From assembly GCA_903879705.1 (NCBI GenBank), contig CAIRMO010000126.1, positions 42,554-106,553 on the forward strand: a stretch of DNA of 64,000 nucleotides, in the 5' to 3' direction. The number at the start of each line of letters is the position of its first letter. The stretch's first letter is position 1. The notes beneath the pieces were generated by a model. That model did no database searches and was not told where the DNA came from. It saw only the letters and a list, made by a program, of their open reading frames with translations. Of the stretch, positions 31,243 through 40,290 are shown piece by piece. The translations under genes were made by a program, and so were the position numbers. The stretch comes from an uncultured Candidatus Competibacteraceae bacterium (lineage in GTDB: Bacteria; Pseudomonadota; Gammaproteobacteria; Competibacterales; Competibacteraceae).

Positions 31243-32638
31243 AACCGGAACCTGTGGAATAAGATTCGGAGGCGTAACTCTCAAAGCGGGTGTATTGCCC
31301 CAGAAAAGTAAGGCGGGTGGTGCCGATGGGACCGTTGCGCTGTTTGCTGATAATGATTTCGGCGACGTTCTTGTCGGGGCTTTCGGGGTTGTAGACGATG
31401 TCGCGATAGATAAAGCAGATCAGATCCGCATCCTGTTCGATCGCGCCGGATTCACGCAAATCTGACATGATCGGTCGTTTGTCGCCGCGCTGCTCCAGTG
31501 TGCGGTTAAGCTGTGACAGTGCGACCACCGGCACCGACAGTTCCATGGCCAGCGCCTTGAGCGAACGGGAAATCTCCGAAACTTCATTGGTGCGGTTCTC
31601 CTTGGTACCCGGCACCTTCATCAACTGGAGATAATCCACCACGATCAGCCCCAATTGTCCCTCCTGCCGGTGCAACCGCCGGGCTTGGGCGCGCAGTTCG
31701 TTGGGACTGAGAATGGCGCTGTGGTGGATGAACAGCCGGGCCTCCGACAACATGCCGACCGCCGAGATCAGGCGCGACCAGTCATCTTCTTCCAGCCGAC
31801 CGGTGCGGACCCGATGCTGATCGATCCGCCCCAGCGACGACATGAGCCGCATGATCAGGCTTTCCCCCGGCATTTCCAGACTGAACACCGCGACCACGCA
31901 TTTAAGCTGAATCGCTGCGTATTCAACGATATTCATCGCCAGGCTGGTTTTACCCATCGATGGTCGTCCGGCAATCACGATCAGTTCTCCCGGTTGCAGA
32001 CCCGCAGTTTTGTCATCGAAATCCGGCCAACCGGTCGCAAGGCCGGTGATCGGATTGTCGCTCTGGAACAGCACGTCGATCCGCTCCACCGTCCGCGCCA
32101 GCAAATCCTTGATGTTAGCAAAGCCCTCGCTGGCCCGCGCCCCGTGTTCAGCGATGGCGAACACCCGCTTTTCGGCCTCATCCAGCAATTCCTTGCTGTT
32201 GCGGCCTTTGGGATTGAAGGCGCTCTCGGCGATCTCGGCGCTGGCTCGAATCAGCTCACGGCGGATGGCCCGATCACGGACGATGTTGGCATAGGCGCGA
32301 ACATTGGCGGCGCTGGGGGTGTCCCGCGCCAACATGCCCAGGTAGGCGAATCCCCCGGCGGCTTCCAGTTCGTTATGCGCCTCCAGCCAGTCGGCCAGGG
32401 TCAGAAAATCAAAGGGTTTGCTCTGCTCGGCCAAGCGGCGGATGGCGCGGAAAATCAGCCGGTGGTCGTTGCGGTAGAAATCGCTTTCGTCCAGCCGGAC
32501 CGCCACCAAATCCCAAGTGGTGTTGTCCACCAGCAGCCCGCCCAGCACCGCCTGCTCGGCTTCCTGCGAATGCGGCGGGATTCGCAACGCTTCGGCGGCG
32601 GGATCCTTACGCTGGGGAAAGGGGTAAACAGGTTGCAT
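31139..32638 (-). CDS. dnaB: Replicative DNA helicase
   Basis: A 499-residue DnaB. The N-terminal collar domain (PPHSQEAEQAVLGGLL, about 20-120) is followed by the RecA-like helicase domain with Walker A IAGRPSMGKTSLAM, Walker B LIVVDYLQLM and the arginine-finger region RNGPIGT. I chose the ATG at 32638. After the normal DnaB ending (LGQYTRFESYA) the chain continues for about 45 Ser/Gly-rich residues that are encoded in overlap with the start of alr; the tail is low-complexity and probably disordered, resembling the linker-plus-tail of SSB proteins. Confidence 0.95.
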   Translation of the reverse strand: MQPVYPFPQRKDPAAEALRIPPHSQEAEQAVLGGLLVDNTTWDLVAVRLDESDFYRNDHRLIFRAIRRLAEQSKPFDFLTLADWLEAHNELEAAGGFAYLGMLARDTPSAANVRAYANIVRDRAIRRELIRASAEIAESAFNPKGRNSKELLDEAEKRVFAIAEHGARASEGFANIKDLLARTVERIDVLFQSDNPITGLATGWPDFDDKTAGLQPGELIVIAGRPSMGKTSLAMNIVEYAAIQLKCVVAVFSLEMPGESLIMRLMSSLGRIDQHRVRTGRLEEDDWSRLISAVGMLSEARLFIHHSAILSPNELRAQARRLHRQEGQLGLIVVDYLQLMKVPGTKENRTNEVSEISRSLKALAMELSVPVVALSQLNRTLEQRGDKRPIMSDLRESGAIEQDADLICFIYRDIVYNPESPDKNVAEIIISKQRNGPIGTTRLTFLGQYTRFESYASESYSTGSGYESSNHGTSRSGGAGSQSASGSGGRAGSSGGGRG

Positions 32639-32811
32639 AACGGGACACTCGGTGCGAAACCGGCAGGCTGTCGCACCACCTCGATGCTGAAAGCGGTACG
32701 GTGGCAAAACTTCTACGAGGGAGTGGAGATCGTTCGGCAACCGGCGCTCCGGCGTGGGGGTGACCTGAAATTTAGTCCAAACCCCACCGCCGGCGCGCCG
32801 GACGCACCTCA

Positions 32812-33261
32812 TCAGGTCTCGGCGATGACGTTGACCCGGATCTGGGTCTTGACTTCGCTATGCAGATGCAAATCCACGTCGTATTCGCCAATCTGGCGGA
32901 TCGAACCGGTACTGAGCCGGACTTCGTTTTTTTGCAAATCGATACCGGCGGCGGATACCGCATCGGCGATGTCGGCGGCGCCCACCGAACCAAACAGCCG
33001 GCCTTCGTTGCCGGTCTTGACCGACAGGGTCACGATCAGCTCGGCCAGTTGTTCGGCACGAGCCTTGGCCTTGGTCAGTCCATCGGCGGCGACCCGTTCC
33101 AGTTCGGCGCGGCGAGCCTCGAACCGGGCCAGGTTGGCTACCGTCGCCTGTGTGGCTTTACCCTTGGGAATCAGAAAGTTGCGGGCATAACCCGGCTTGA
33201 CTTTGACCCGGTCGCCCAACCCACCCAGATTCACCACTTTTTCCAGCAGAATGATTTCCAT
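32812..33261 (-). CDS. rplI: 50S ribosomal protein L9
   Basis: 149 residues with the canonical start [32 protein letters not shown], a long central helix and the C-terminal domain ([12 protein letters not shown]). It binds 23S rRNA near the base of the L1 stalk. It is in operon with rpsR (31 bases upstream) and dnaB, as in other gammaproteobacteria. The 170 bases between rplI and dnaB hold no clear feature. Confidence 0.97.
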   Translation of the reverse strand: MEIILLEKVVNLGGLGDRVKVKPGYARNFLIPKGKATQATVANLARFEARRAELERVAADGLTKAKARAEQLAELIVTLSVKTGNEGRLFGSVGAADIADAVSAAGIDLQKNEVRLSTGSIRQIGEYDVDLHLHSEVKTQIRVNVIAET

Positions 33262-33292
33262 GCCTCAACCTCCGGGGTATAGCGGACGCGGC

Positions 33293-33517
33293 TCAGTGCC
33301 GGTCGCAGTACGGCAGCAGCGCCAGGAACCGGGCGCGCTTGATCGCCACCGACAATTGCCGCTGGTAGCGGGCCTTGGTGCCGGTGATCCGGCTCGGCAC
33401 GATCTTGCCGGTCTCGCTGACGTAGTTTTTCAGGACCACGATGTCCTTGTAGTCGATTTCCTTGACGCCTTCAGCGGTAAATCGGCAGAACTTTTTACGA
33501 CGGAAAAAACGCGACAT
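33293..33517 (-). CDS. rpsR: 30S ribosomal protein S18
   Basis: 74 residues, full length: [11 protein letters not shown], then [19 protein letters not shown] and [26 protein letters not shown]18 forms a complex with S6 on the 30S platform. It follows priB by 3 bases. Confidence 0.98.
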   Translation of the reverse strand: MSRFFRRKKFCRFTAEGVKEIDYKDIVVLKNYVSETGKIVPSRITGTKARYQRQLSVAIKRARFLALLPYCDRH

Positions 33518-33520
33518 ACA

Positions 33521-33862
33521 TTAATCCTCGGATGATTCAGTGTTGAGAAGGTCGATGCGGGCGGCGTGTAGCGCCAGTCGGTATTCGCCTTCACGGTAGT
33601 TGACGCGGCTGACGAACCCTTGCACTCGCACCGGGGCGCCTGATGGCAGGCGGCCAGCAAGCCGGGCCAGTTCCGGGCCACAAGCGATGACCGGAATCCG
33701 GCAGCGGGCTTGGCGCGGAACGCCGGCCTCGACCTGCTCGGACTGATGCTCCAGCAAAAAGCGGCTGATCGGCACTCCTGCTGGCGAGGTGCGGGTTTCA
33801 CAGATCCCGGCGACTTGCCCGGCAATGATCAGGGAGTTGTCAGGGGACGACGCGAGCGGCAT
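33521..33862 (-). CDS. priB: Primosomal replication protein N
   Basis: A 113-residue single OB-fold protein that binds ssDNA and PriA during replication restart. Family blocks NSLIIAGQV, GVPISRFLLEHQS and the C-terminal VNYREGEYRLALHAARIDLL are present. The location between rpsF and rpsR is diagnostic for beta/gammaproteobacteria. It starts 21 bases after the rpsF stop. Confidence 0.93.
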   Translation of the reverse strand: MPLASSPDNSLIIAGQVAGICETRTSPAGVPISRFLLEHQSEQVEAGVPRQARCRIPVIACGPELARLAGRLPSGAPVRVQGFVSRVNYREGEYRLALHAARIDLLNTESSED

Positions 33863-33883
33863 GGCGTGGCCAGCAGGACCGGT

Positions 33884-34294
33884 TCAGGCGACGTCGTCTT
33901 CGGGTTCGCCTGCGTCGTCATCAGCATCATCGCGGTCGGCGCGATGACCGCGTTCTTCCCGCTCAGGCCGGTCATCACGGGCCTTGAGCAACGGCGAGGG
34001 TTCGGTGTCGGCGCTGTCACGCTGGACGATGAGGTTGCGGATCACCGCGTCGTTGAACCGGAACGCGCTCTGAATTTCGTCCAGCACCGGCGGGCTGCAC
34101 TCAATATTCATTAGCACATAGTGTGCCTTGTGAATCTTGTTGATCGGGTAAGCCAACTGTCGGCGGCCCCAGTCTTCCAGGCGGTGAATTTTGCCGCCAT
34201 CCTCCTCGATCAAGGCCCGGTAACGGTCAATCATGGCGGACACCTGATCACTCTGATCGGGATGAACCATGAACACAATTTCATAATGTCGCAT
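33884..34294 (-). CDS. rpsF: 30S ribosomal protein S6
   Basis: 136 residues. The core ([18 protein letters not shown], then [28 protein letters not shown]) is standard. The C-terminus has a highly charged Arg/Asp/Glu extension of about 30 residues, comparable to the poly-Glu tail that RimK adds to in E. coli; whether this one is modified is unknown. A good AGGAGC Shine-Dalgarno lies 8 bases before the start. It is the first gene of the rpsF-priB-rpsR-rplI-dnaB-alr-radA operon. Confidence 0.97.
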   Translation of the reverse strand: MRHYEIVFMVHPDQSDQVSAMIDRYRALIEEDGGKIHRLEDWGRRQLAYPINKIHKAHYVLMNIECSPPVLDEIQSAFRFNDAVIRNLIVQRDSADTEPSPLLKARDDRPEREERGHRADRDDADDDAGEPEDDVA

Positions 34295-34322
34295 TAAAAC
34301 AGCTCCTTACGGATAATAAACA

Positions 34323-34344
34323 GCCTCCCGCCACGCGGTGAGGC
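34323..34344 (-). promoter_or_regulatory. rpsF leader: Leader hairpin upstream of rpsF
   Basis: On the minus strand GCCTC-A-CCGC, loop GTG, GCGG-GAGGC makes a 9-bp stem with one bulged A next to CCG. S6:S18 complexes repress rpsF translation through a CCG-containing bulged leader hairpin in several bacteria, so this is a candidate for that element. The identification rests on position and the CCG bulge only. Confidence 0.35.
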
Positions 34345-34493
34345 AAGGAGTTGCGGCCCGGTTCAGGGCGGCAAAGGAGCGGCATTCTAGGGGGAAAGCC
34401 GGGGGTGTGCAACGCCGGATAGAGCCGTTCTGAGGACCCCCGGTTTTTTCGGCAGTGTCCTGAACTGTGGAGATGAATGGTCACAACCAGTTG

Positions 34494-34499
34494 ATTATA
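34494..34499 (-). promoter_or_regulatory. Candidate -10 box of the rpsF operon
   Basis: The minus strand reads TATAAT exactly at this place, about 200 bases before the rpsF start; no good -35 match lies at 16-18 bp. The remainder of the 34295-34648 gap, apart from the hairpin above, shows nothing else. Confidence 0.35.
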
Positions 34500-34648
34500 C
34501 TCAGGTAACCGATGCGGTGATTGAAGCGGCGACCCGGTAAGCTGCGGGTTATTAGCCGGGTGGATGAAACGCTCCGACCCTTTCAAGCAAGCCGCGTCGC
34601 GGGCCGGGCGGCTATGCTGAAAACATCTCCCCGCACGAGTCTCTGCTC

Positions 34649-36409
34649 ATGTTGCCCGACTACTTTGAATTTTCCCTGCCGACCCGGGTGATCTACGGGA
34701 TCGGAATGATCAATCAACTCAGTGCTGCCGTCGCCCATTATGGCCCGCGCCGGGCGCTGCTGGTCACTGACGCCGTGCTGGTTCAGGCCGGACTGGCCGA
34801 GCGGATTAAGATCGGTTTCGCCGCAACCGCCATTGAAATCGTGGCCATTTTCGACCAGACCCCGCCTAATTCCACGATTCAAACCGTCGAAAAGTGCGCG
34901 GCGCTGGGCCGGGAACATGGCTGCGATCTGATCATCGGGCTGGGCGGAGGCAGCGTGCTGGATACCGCCAAGGTCGCCAACGTCCTGATGGTCAAGGGTG
35001 GGCGGGTGGAGGATCACATGGGCGCGTATCTGCTCGGCCAGACGCCATTGCTGCCGTTATTGCTGATTCCTACCACGGCCGGCACCGGTTCCGAAGTCAC
35101 CAAAGTGGCGGTGATCGCCGATCCCGATCACGCCGTCAAACTGCCGTTTGCCGAGACGCAATTTCTGCCCGATCTGGCGATTCTTGACCCCGAACTGACC
35201 CGCAGTCTGCCTCCGAAACTGACCGCGATGACCGGCATGGATGCGCTGACCCACGCCATTGAAGCCTATGTCGACAAGGAACGGTCGCCGGCTACCGATG
35301 GCCTCGCGCTGCAAGCGATCCGGCTGATCCGCGATCACCTGCTACCCGCTTGCGCCCAGCCGGACAACCTGCCCGCGCGTGGCGCAATGCTGATCGCCAG
35401 CACTCTGGCCGGGATCGCCTTTTCGCATTCAATGGTCGGCATGGTTCACGGTATTTCTCACGCCCTCGGCGGCGTTTATCACATCCCGCACGGTCTGGCG
35501 AATGCGCTGGTGTTGCCGGAAGTCATGGCCTACAACCTGGAATCCCGGCTGGATCGCTATGTCGATATCGCCGAGGCGCTGGGTATCGTTTTTCCCCGAC
35601 CCGGCGCGGCGCTGGACAGTCTGTTGCGCTACGGCGGGTTAAGTTTCGCCACCCCATTGGCCAAACCGTTGCGGGCCGTGGATCGCGGGTTCCGGCGTAA
35701 GGCCGCTAAAGCGGGGATTGCTTACATCCGCACCTTGAACCGGCAATTGGCGCACCTGACCGGAATGCCGCTTAACCTGCGCGAAGCGGGCATCCGCGAC
35801 GGATTGGCAAAGCTGGAACAGGTCGCTGATACCGCGATGACCGACGGTTCGATGCTCTACAACCCGCGTGAACCGGAACGGGCAGCGGTGGTACACATCG
35901 TCCGGGCGCTCTATGAAACCACGGTCAAGCCGTTACCGGTCTCGCCAGCCGATTTACGTTCAGCGGGCGCGGCCACGGCTATCACGGAACTGCACAAGAT
36001 CTTCCCGGATGCTGAGGCACTGTATCGGGTGCTGGGCGGCTTTTTCGAGCGGCTGAAGATCGATCCGCAGATCGGTGGGCCTCTGCAAAATTCCCGGTTG
36101 TGCGTCCAGTTTGCATTTGAGCAACCGACGGCAGTGATGACTATTGACGCCCGGGGCGACGAAGTGCGGATTTACCGGGGTGCGGAGTTCACTGGCGAAC
36201 CGGAAGTCACAATGCGGATGAGCGCCGATTTCGCTCATGCGTTCTGGCATGGCCGGGTTAATCTGGTCTCCGCGCTAACCCGCCGACAAGTCATCGCCAA
36301 GGGCAATGTCCCCAAAACCCTGCGGCTACTGCCGATTCTGAAACCGGCCTATGCGCTCTATCCACAGTATCTGGCGAAAATCGGCATGGCGGATAAAATC
36401 ATGCAGTGA
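34649..36409 (+). CDS. Iron-containing alcohol dehydrogenase fused to an SCP2 domain
   Basis: A 586-residue fusion. Residues about 5-420 are a group III Fe-dependent alcohol dehydrogenase with the NAD-binding GLGGGSVLDTAK, PTTAGTGSEVT and the metal ligands in DALTHAIEAYV and HGISHALGGVYHIPHG. Residues about 465-575 resemble an SCP2 sterol/lipid-carrier domain (FAFEQPTAVMTIDARGDEVRIYRG, FAHAFWHGRVNLVSAL, then LLPILKPAYALYPQYL). Coupling a dehydrogenase to a lipid carrier suggests a hydrophobic long-chain alcohol or aldehyde as substrate, which is an inference. It is transcribed away from the rpsF operon. Confidence 0.85.
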   Translation: MLPDYFEFSLPTRVIYGIGMINQLSAAVAHYGPRRALLVTDAVLVQAGLAERIKIGFAATAIEIVAIFDQTPPNSTIQTVEKCAALGREHGCDLIIGLGGGSVLDTAKVANVLMVKGGRVEDHMGAYLLGQTPLLPLLLIPTTAGTGSEVTKVAVIADPDHAVKLPFAETQFLPDLAILDPELTRSLPPKLTAMTGMDALTHAIEAYVDKERSPATDGLALQAIRLIRDHLLPACAQPDNLPARGAMLIASTLAGIAFSHSMVGMVHGISHALGGVYHIPHGLANALVLPEVMAYNLESRLDRYVDIAEALGIVFPRPGAALDSLLRYGGLSFATPLAKPLRAVDRGFRRKAAKAGIAYIRTLNRQLAHLTGMPLNLREAGIRDGLAKLEQVADTAMTDGSMLYNPREPERAAVVHIVRALYETTVKPLPVSPADLRSAGAATAITELHKIFPDAEALYRVLGGFFERLKIDPQIGGPLQNSRLCVQFAFEQPTAVMTIDARGDEVRIYRGAEFTGEPEVTMRMSADFAHAFWHGRVNLVSALTRRQVIAKGNVPKTLRLLPILKPAYALYPQYLAKIGMADKIMQ

Positions 36410-36445
36410 ACCGCTATTCCTGGCGGTTGAACGAGGAGAACCGGC

Positions 36446-37045
36446 ATGACATATAGCGACTTTAATCTACGGGATGTTCGTCACTGCTTCGGCTTGGCCT
36501 TGACTGAACACCTGGATTTGTTTAAAGAAGTCAGCGCTATTCCGGTTAGTTCGCGGTTGCAGGAAGCGCTGAATGAATGGAGTCCGGTGGCGCTGGCCGT
36601 GAATACTGAAAAGGCCCGCTCGGAAATGATTATTGCGCCGATCCTGATGGAACTGGTTTTACTTTGTGAAAAGCGGGTCAGCCTGTTTTCAGGAATCAGC
36701 TTTGATGTTGACAAGGCGCAGGGTTTAACCGGGATTTGTGATTATCTGCTGTCGCGCTCCCCGGAGCGGTTTTATATCAGCCAGCCGGTCATCGCGGTGG
36801 TAGAAGCCAAAAAGGAAAACATCAGCGCCGGTTTAGGGCAATGCGCGGCGGAAATGGTAGCGGCCAGCGCCTACAATCAGCAATCGGGAATCAGCAACGA
36901 GGTCATTTTTGGCGCAGTCACGACCGGCAGTAATTGGCGGTTCCTTAAACTGGAAGCCGCCACCCTCTTTATTGATCAGCCCGAATACTATCTGCACCAG
37001 ATCGGTAACATCATGGGTATTCTACGAAAAATGGTCGAGAGCTAA
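36446..37045 (+). CDS. Conserved hypothetical protein, PD-(D/E)XK nuclease-like
   Basis: A 199-residue protein with a GAGGAG Shine-Dalgarno. A central GICDYLLSRSP (conserved Asp) followed about 20 residues later by IAVVEAKKENISAGLGQCAAEM gives the D...ExK spacing of the restriction-endonuclease fold. Such standalone proteins are common in cyanobacteria and environmental proteobacteria, and no function is known. The next gene, crcB, starts directly after its stop, so the three genes 36446-37758 form one operon. Confidence 0.6.
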   Translation: MTYSDFNLRDVRHCFGLALTEHLDLFKEVSAIPVSSRLQEALNEWSPVALAVNTEKARSEMIIAPILMELVLLCEKRVSLFSGISFDVDKAQGLTGICDYLLSRSPERFYISQPVIAVVEAKKENISAGLGQCAAEMVAASAYNQQSGISNEVIFGAVTTGSNWRFLKLEAATLFIDQPEYYLHQIGNIMGILRKMVES

Positions 37046-37441
37046 ATGGGTTTTTATGCATTTCTCGCCATTGGCATTGGCGCGGCCACTGGCGCTTGGC
37101 TGCGCTGGGGACTGGGGATGTTACTGAATCCAGTATTCCCGACTCTCCCACTGGGAACCTTGGCCTCGAATCTGCTCGGCGGATTCCTGATGGGGATGGC
37201 AATGGAACTGCTGATGCGCTATGCAGTGCTGCCGCCGGAACTGCGCCTGGCTATTACCACCGGTTTTCTCGGCGGTCTGACCACGTTCTCCACTTTTTCG
37301 GCGGAAACCGTGAGCTTGCTGCTGCGAGAAGAATATCTGTGGACCGTAGCCATCATTCTGGCCCATGTCATGGGCTCGGTGGCGATGACTCTGCTGGGAA
37401 TGCTGACCTTGAAACTGTTAATCACTGGAGGGGCGTTATGA
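37046..37441 (+). CDS. crcB: Fluoride exporter CrcB/Fluc
   Basis: A 131-residue, four-helix membrane protein that exports fluoride as a dimer. Diagnostic elements: GAATGAWLRWGLG near the start, PLGTLASNLLGGFLMG and the Na+/Phe-box region TTGFLGGLTTFSTFSAE. Its start follows the previous stop without a gap and its end overlaps the DUF190 gene by ATGA. No fluoride riboswitch can fit immediately upstream. Confidence 0.95.
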   Translation: MGFYAFLAIGIGAATGAWLRWGLGMLLNPVFPTLPLGTLASNLLGGFLMGMAMELLMRYAVLPPELRLAITTGFLGGLTTFSTFSAETVSLLLREEYLWTVAIILAHVMGSVAMTLLGMLTLKLLITGGAL

Positions 37442-37758
37442 AGGGAACGTATTTGAAGTTCTATGTCCATGAACACCGTAAACACCACGGCATTCTGCTT
37501 TATGAATGGCTGTTGGAGCGCGCCAGGAAGATCGGCATCCACGGTGGATCAGTGTTTCGCGCCATTGCCGGGTTCGGGCAGCATGGCGTTCTGCATGAAG
37601 ATCACTTTTTTGAATTGGCCGGCAATCTGCCGGTGGAAATCGTATTCATAGTCAATGATGAAGAAGCGGCGCACCTGCTGGACGTGATTCAGCAGGAACA
37701 AATTCGGGTGTTCTATGCGCGGATGCCGACTGAATATGGCATGGTGAATGGCGACTAA
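37438..37758 (+). CDS. DUF190 family protein
   Basis: A 106-residue PII-like DUF190 protein, commonly encoded next to crcB. Typical blocks are LKFYVHEHRKHHGILLYEWLL, GIHGGSVFRAIAGFGQHG and ELAGNLPVEIVFIV. I chose the ATG at 37438, which overlaps the crcB stop; the frame is open far upstream but that part is antisense noise over crcB. A regulatory role for fluoride export is suspected from gene pairing in many genomes. Confidence 0.88.
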   Translation: MKGTYLKFYVHEHRKHHGILLYEWLLERARKIGIHGGSVFRAIAGFGQHGVLHEDHFFELAGNLPVEIVFIVNDEEAAHLLDVIQQEQIRVFYARMPTEYGMVNGD

Positions 37759-39262
37759 GGCCCACTGTCCACTGGCGAATCAACCTACTCAAACAGTCGA
37801 TCCAATCCCAATCCCAATGATAACTTATCCCCGCCATTCCCAACCGCCTGATCAAGAGGCCTCACTACCGGTAGAAAGCCGCCGGTTGTTCGTCCTCGAT
37901 ACCAACGTGCTGATGCACGACCCCACGGCGCTGTTCCGGTTCCAGGAGCATGACCTCCATGTGCCAATGATGGTGCTGGAAGAACTGGATCACGCCAAAA
38001 AGGGGGTTTCCGAGGTCGCCCGTAACGTCCGGCAGGTTAGCCACTTTCTCGATGATCTGGTCGCTGGAGCGGGCAAGGACGAGATTGACCGGGGGTTGCC
38101 GCTGTCCGAACGGTCAGGCTCGGAAGGCGAGCGTCTCAATGGCCGGTTGTTCTTCCAGACTCGGCCCACCCGGCTTAGCCCAACCGTGCCCTTGCCCGGC
38201 AACGCCCCGGACAACGACATTCTCGGCATGGCGCTGACTCTGCAACAGGATTATCCCGATCGGCAGGTCACTCTGGTTTCCAAGGACATCAACCTGCGGA
38301 TCAAGGCCGCCATTCTGGGCATCCACGCCGAAGATTATTACAACGACCAGGCGCTGGACGACGTTAAGCTGCTGTACAGCGGCATGTGGGAGCTGGCGGC
38401 TGATTTCTGGGACAGCCATAGCAAGGAACTGGATTCCGGGCAGGATAGCGGTCGCACCTTCTATCGGGTGCGCGGGCCCGCGGTCGCCAACTGGCATCCC
38501 AATCAGGGCTTGTTCCAGCCCGATGCCAGTGCCGCATTCATCGTCCGGCAGTGGCGCAGCGCCGAGGCGGTCATTGAAATCCTCAAGGATTACACCACGC
38601 CCAATCATGCGGTGTGGGGCATCACCGCCCGCAATTGCGAACAGAACTTCGCCCTCAATCTGCTGCTGGACCCGGAGATCGATTTCGTATCGCTGCTGGG
38701 CGCGGCAGGAACCGGCAAGACGCTGTTGACGCTGGCCGCCGGGTTAGCGCAAACCCTGGATGCCAAGCGTTACCGGGAAATCATCATGACCCGGGTCACG
38801 GTGCCGGTGGGCGAGGATATTGGCTTCCTGCCCGGCACCGAGGAGGAGAAGATGACGCCGTGGATGGGGGCGTTGATGGACAATCTGGAAGTGTTGCTGG
38901 CCCCGCAGGAAGGCGGTGAGTGGGGCCGGGCGGCGACTGCCGACTTGGTCAGCAACAAGATCAAGATTCGCTCGCTGAATTTTATGCGCGGGCGGACGTT
39001 CCAGAGCAAGTATCTCATTATCGATGAGGCGCAGAATCTGACCTCGAAGCAGATGAAGACCTTGATCACCCGTGCTGGCCCCGGAACCAAGGTCATCTGT
39101 CTGGGCAACATCGCCCAAATCGACACGCCCTATCTGTCCGAGACCACCTCCGGTCTGACCTACGTCGTGGATCGGTTCAAGGGCTGGCCGCACGGTGGGC
39201 ATGTCACCCTGCGGCGCGGCGAGCGGTCGCGACTGGCGGAATTTGCCTCTGATCAGCTTTAG
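37748..39262 (+). CDS. PIN-PhoH family ATPase
   Basis: A 504-residue PhoH2-type protein joining an N-terminal PIN ribonuclease domain (LFVLDTNVLMHDPTALF, FLDDLVAG, VSKDINLRIKA) to a PhoH P-loop ATPase/helicase domain (Walker A LGAAGTGKTLLTLAAG, Walker B KYLIIDEAQNLT). Members are thought to unwind and cleave RNA. The start overlaps the DUF190 gene by 11 bases; an alternative ATG at 37817 lacks a Shine-Dalgarno. A short AT-rich gap follows, and 39263-39564 contains no gene that I can support. Confidence 0.92.
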   Translation: MATKAHCPLANQPTQTVDPIPIPMITYPRHSQPPDQEASLPVESRRLFVLDTNVLMHDPTALFRFQEHDLHVPMMVLEELDHAKKGVSEVARNVRQVSHFLDDLVAGAGKDEIDRGLPLSERSGSEGERLNGRLFFQTRPTRLSPTVPLPGNAPDNDILGMALTLQQDYPDRQVTLVSKDINLRIKAAILGIHAEDYYNDQALDDVKLLYSGMWELAADFWDSHSKELDSGQDSGRTFYRVRGPAVANWHPNQGLFQPDASAAFIVRQWRSAEAVIEILKDYTTPNHAVWGITARNCEQNFALNLLLDPEIDFVSLLGAAGTGKTLLTLAAGLAQTLDAKRYREIIMTRVTVPVGEDIGFLPGTEEEKMTPWMGALMDNLEVLLAPQEGGEWGRAATADLVSNKIKIRSLNFMRGRTFQSKYLIIDEAQNLTSKQMKTLITRAGPGTKVICLGNIAQIDTPYLSETTSGLTYVVDRFKGWPHGGHVTLRRGERSRLAEFASDQL

Positions 39263-39564
39263 GGCTGTACTTTCGTTAGCCCAATAAAAGTTTTTGATAT
39301 TCAATCCGTTGCTCAGCAGTGATTCGGATTGAAGCAAAATTTATACCTATAAAATTAAATTTGCTACAAAAATGAGCGAAACTACCGCTAGGGGTCAACC
39401 GTGTGGATGGCAGGCGCTTCCAGGCTCCCCACCCGTTCCAGTCGCACCGGTCGCCGTGTAGGCGTTCGCGGCAGCTTTTCCAGTGGCTTGCTGTGTCTGG
39501 AGGCACTTAATCACGGGCAAATCGTCGAGGTGGTGCGCTGATTCGGGAATAAGTGGGCACAAAA

Positions 39565-40290
39565 TTAACTGGCCAAGCGCCATCGATAAGTCAGAAGTTT
39601 GCAAGCGCGTACCGTAAAGGCAACGCTGAAAGTGGCGAAACCGGTCCAGCTTTTCAGACGCTGGCCCAGGCCGGGAATGGCGGTGAGGGTAACCGGGATA
39701 TTGAGGTTGTAAGGCGCAGCGCACACAGGGACCGGGCCGCCGCAATTAATGCCGGTCGGGACGCTGGTCACCTAGCCACTGCCGATTTTGACCACGGTCA
39801 GCACCGGCCGAGTGAAGGCTGTTTTGACAATCCGAGCAATATTCATGGGGACCGTGCATTGCCGGGGATTGGTCGCGACCGGGGTACAGCCGATCCAACC
39901 GGCAAAACTGGAACCGGCCGTTGCGGTGGCGGTCAGGGCGACGGTGGCCGTGGCGGGGAAGTTGGCGACGCAAGTGAGGCCACAGTTGACCTTACCGACC
40001 GGGGGCGGGGCGGTACTCACAACCGTTCCAAGCTCAGCGCCGGTTTTGTAAACGCTCAGGGCGGTGGTGCCCGGCGTGGTGGTGTTGAAGCGGGTCTGCA
40101 CGGTCTTGGTCACGTTCATGGTTGCGGTGCATTGTCGGAGATTGGCCGGATTGACAGTACAGACGCCAACCCAGCCCGCAAACGCCGAACCCGGTGCTTC
40201 CTTGGCCGTGAGCAGCACCGCGGTGTTGAAGTTGTAAGACGGGGTGTACGTCGGACCGCAGTTCAGGCCAGGGCCGATGGTCAGCTCCAC
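39565..40290 (-). pseudogene. Broken beta-repeat surface-type protein
   Basis: Minus-strand remains of a protein built of roughly 75-residue bacterial repeats of the form NCG..C...F...T.V.LTA....SSFAGW.GC......C.V.M. At least two full repeats are visible (LTAKEAPGSAFAGWVGVC and LTATATAGSSFAGWIGC), plus a decayed third. A TAG at 39772-39774 splits the frame between VVKIGSG and VTSVPTGINCG, which would otherwise continue the repeat pattern. The 5' end, including any signal peptide, is missing at about 40290, where an unrelated plus-strand fragment begins. Such repeats occur in secreted or outer-membrane proteins. Confidence 0.6.

Noticed and set aside
31655..33190. A 511-codon plus-strand frame across dnaB and rplI
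   Set aside because: It is antisense to two certain genes and has no domain-like sequence; it follows from GC-rich codon use on the other strand.
37000..37046. Fluoride riboswitch before crcB
   Set aside because: crcB starts right after the stop of the previous gene and no riboswitch core is visible there.
39395..39745. A minus-strand frame after phoH, and a 46-codon plus frame at 39402
   Set aside because: No Shine-Dalgarno or family resemblance; composition alone is not enough.
39553..40290. The long plus-strand frame of Gly/Arg-rich sequence
   Set aside because: It is antisense to the repeat-protein relic; only the tail after about 40279 looks coding.
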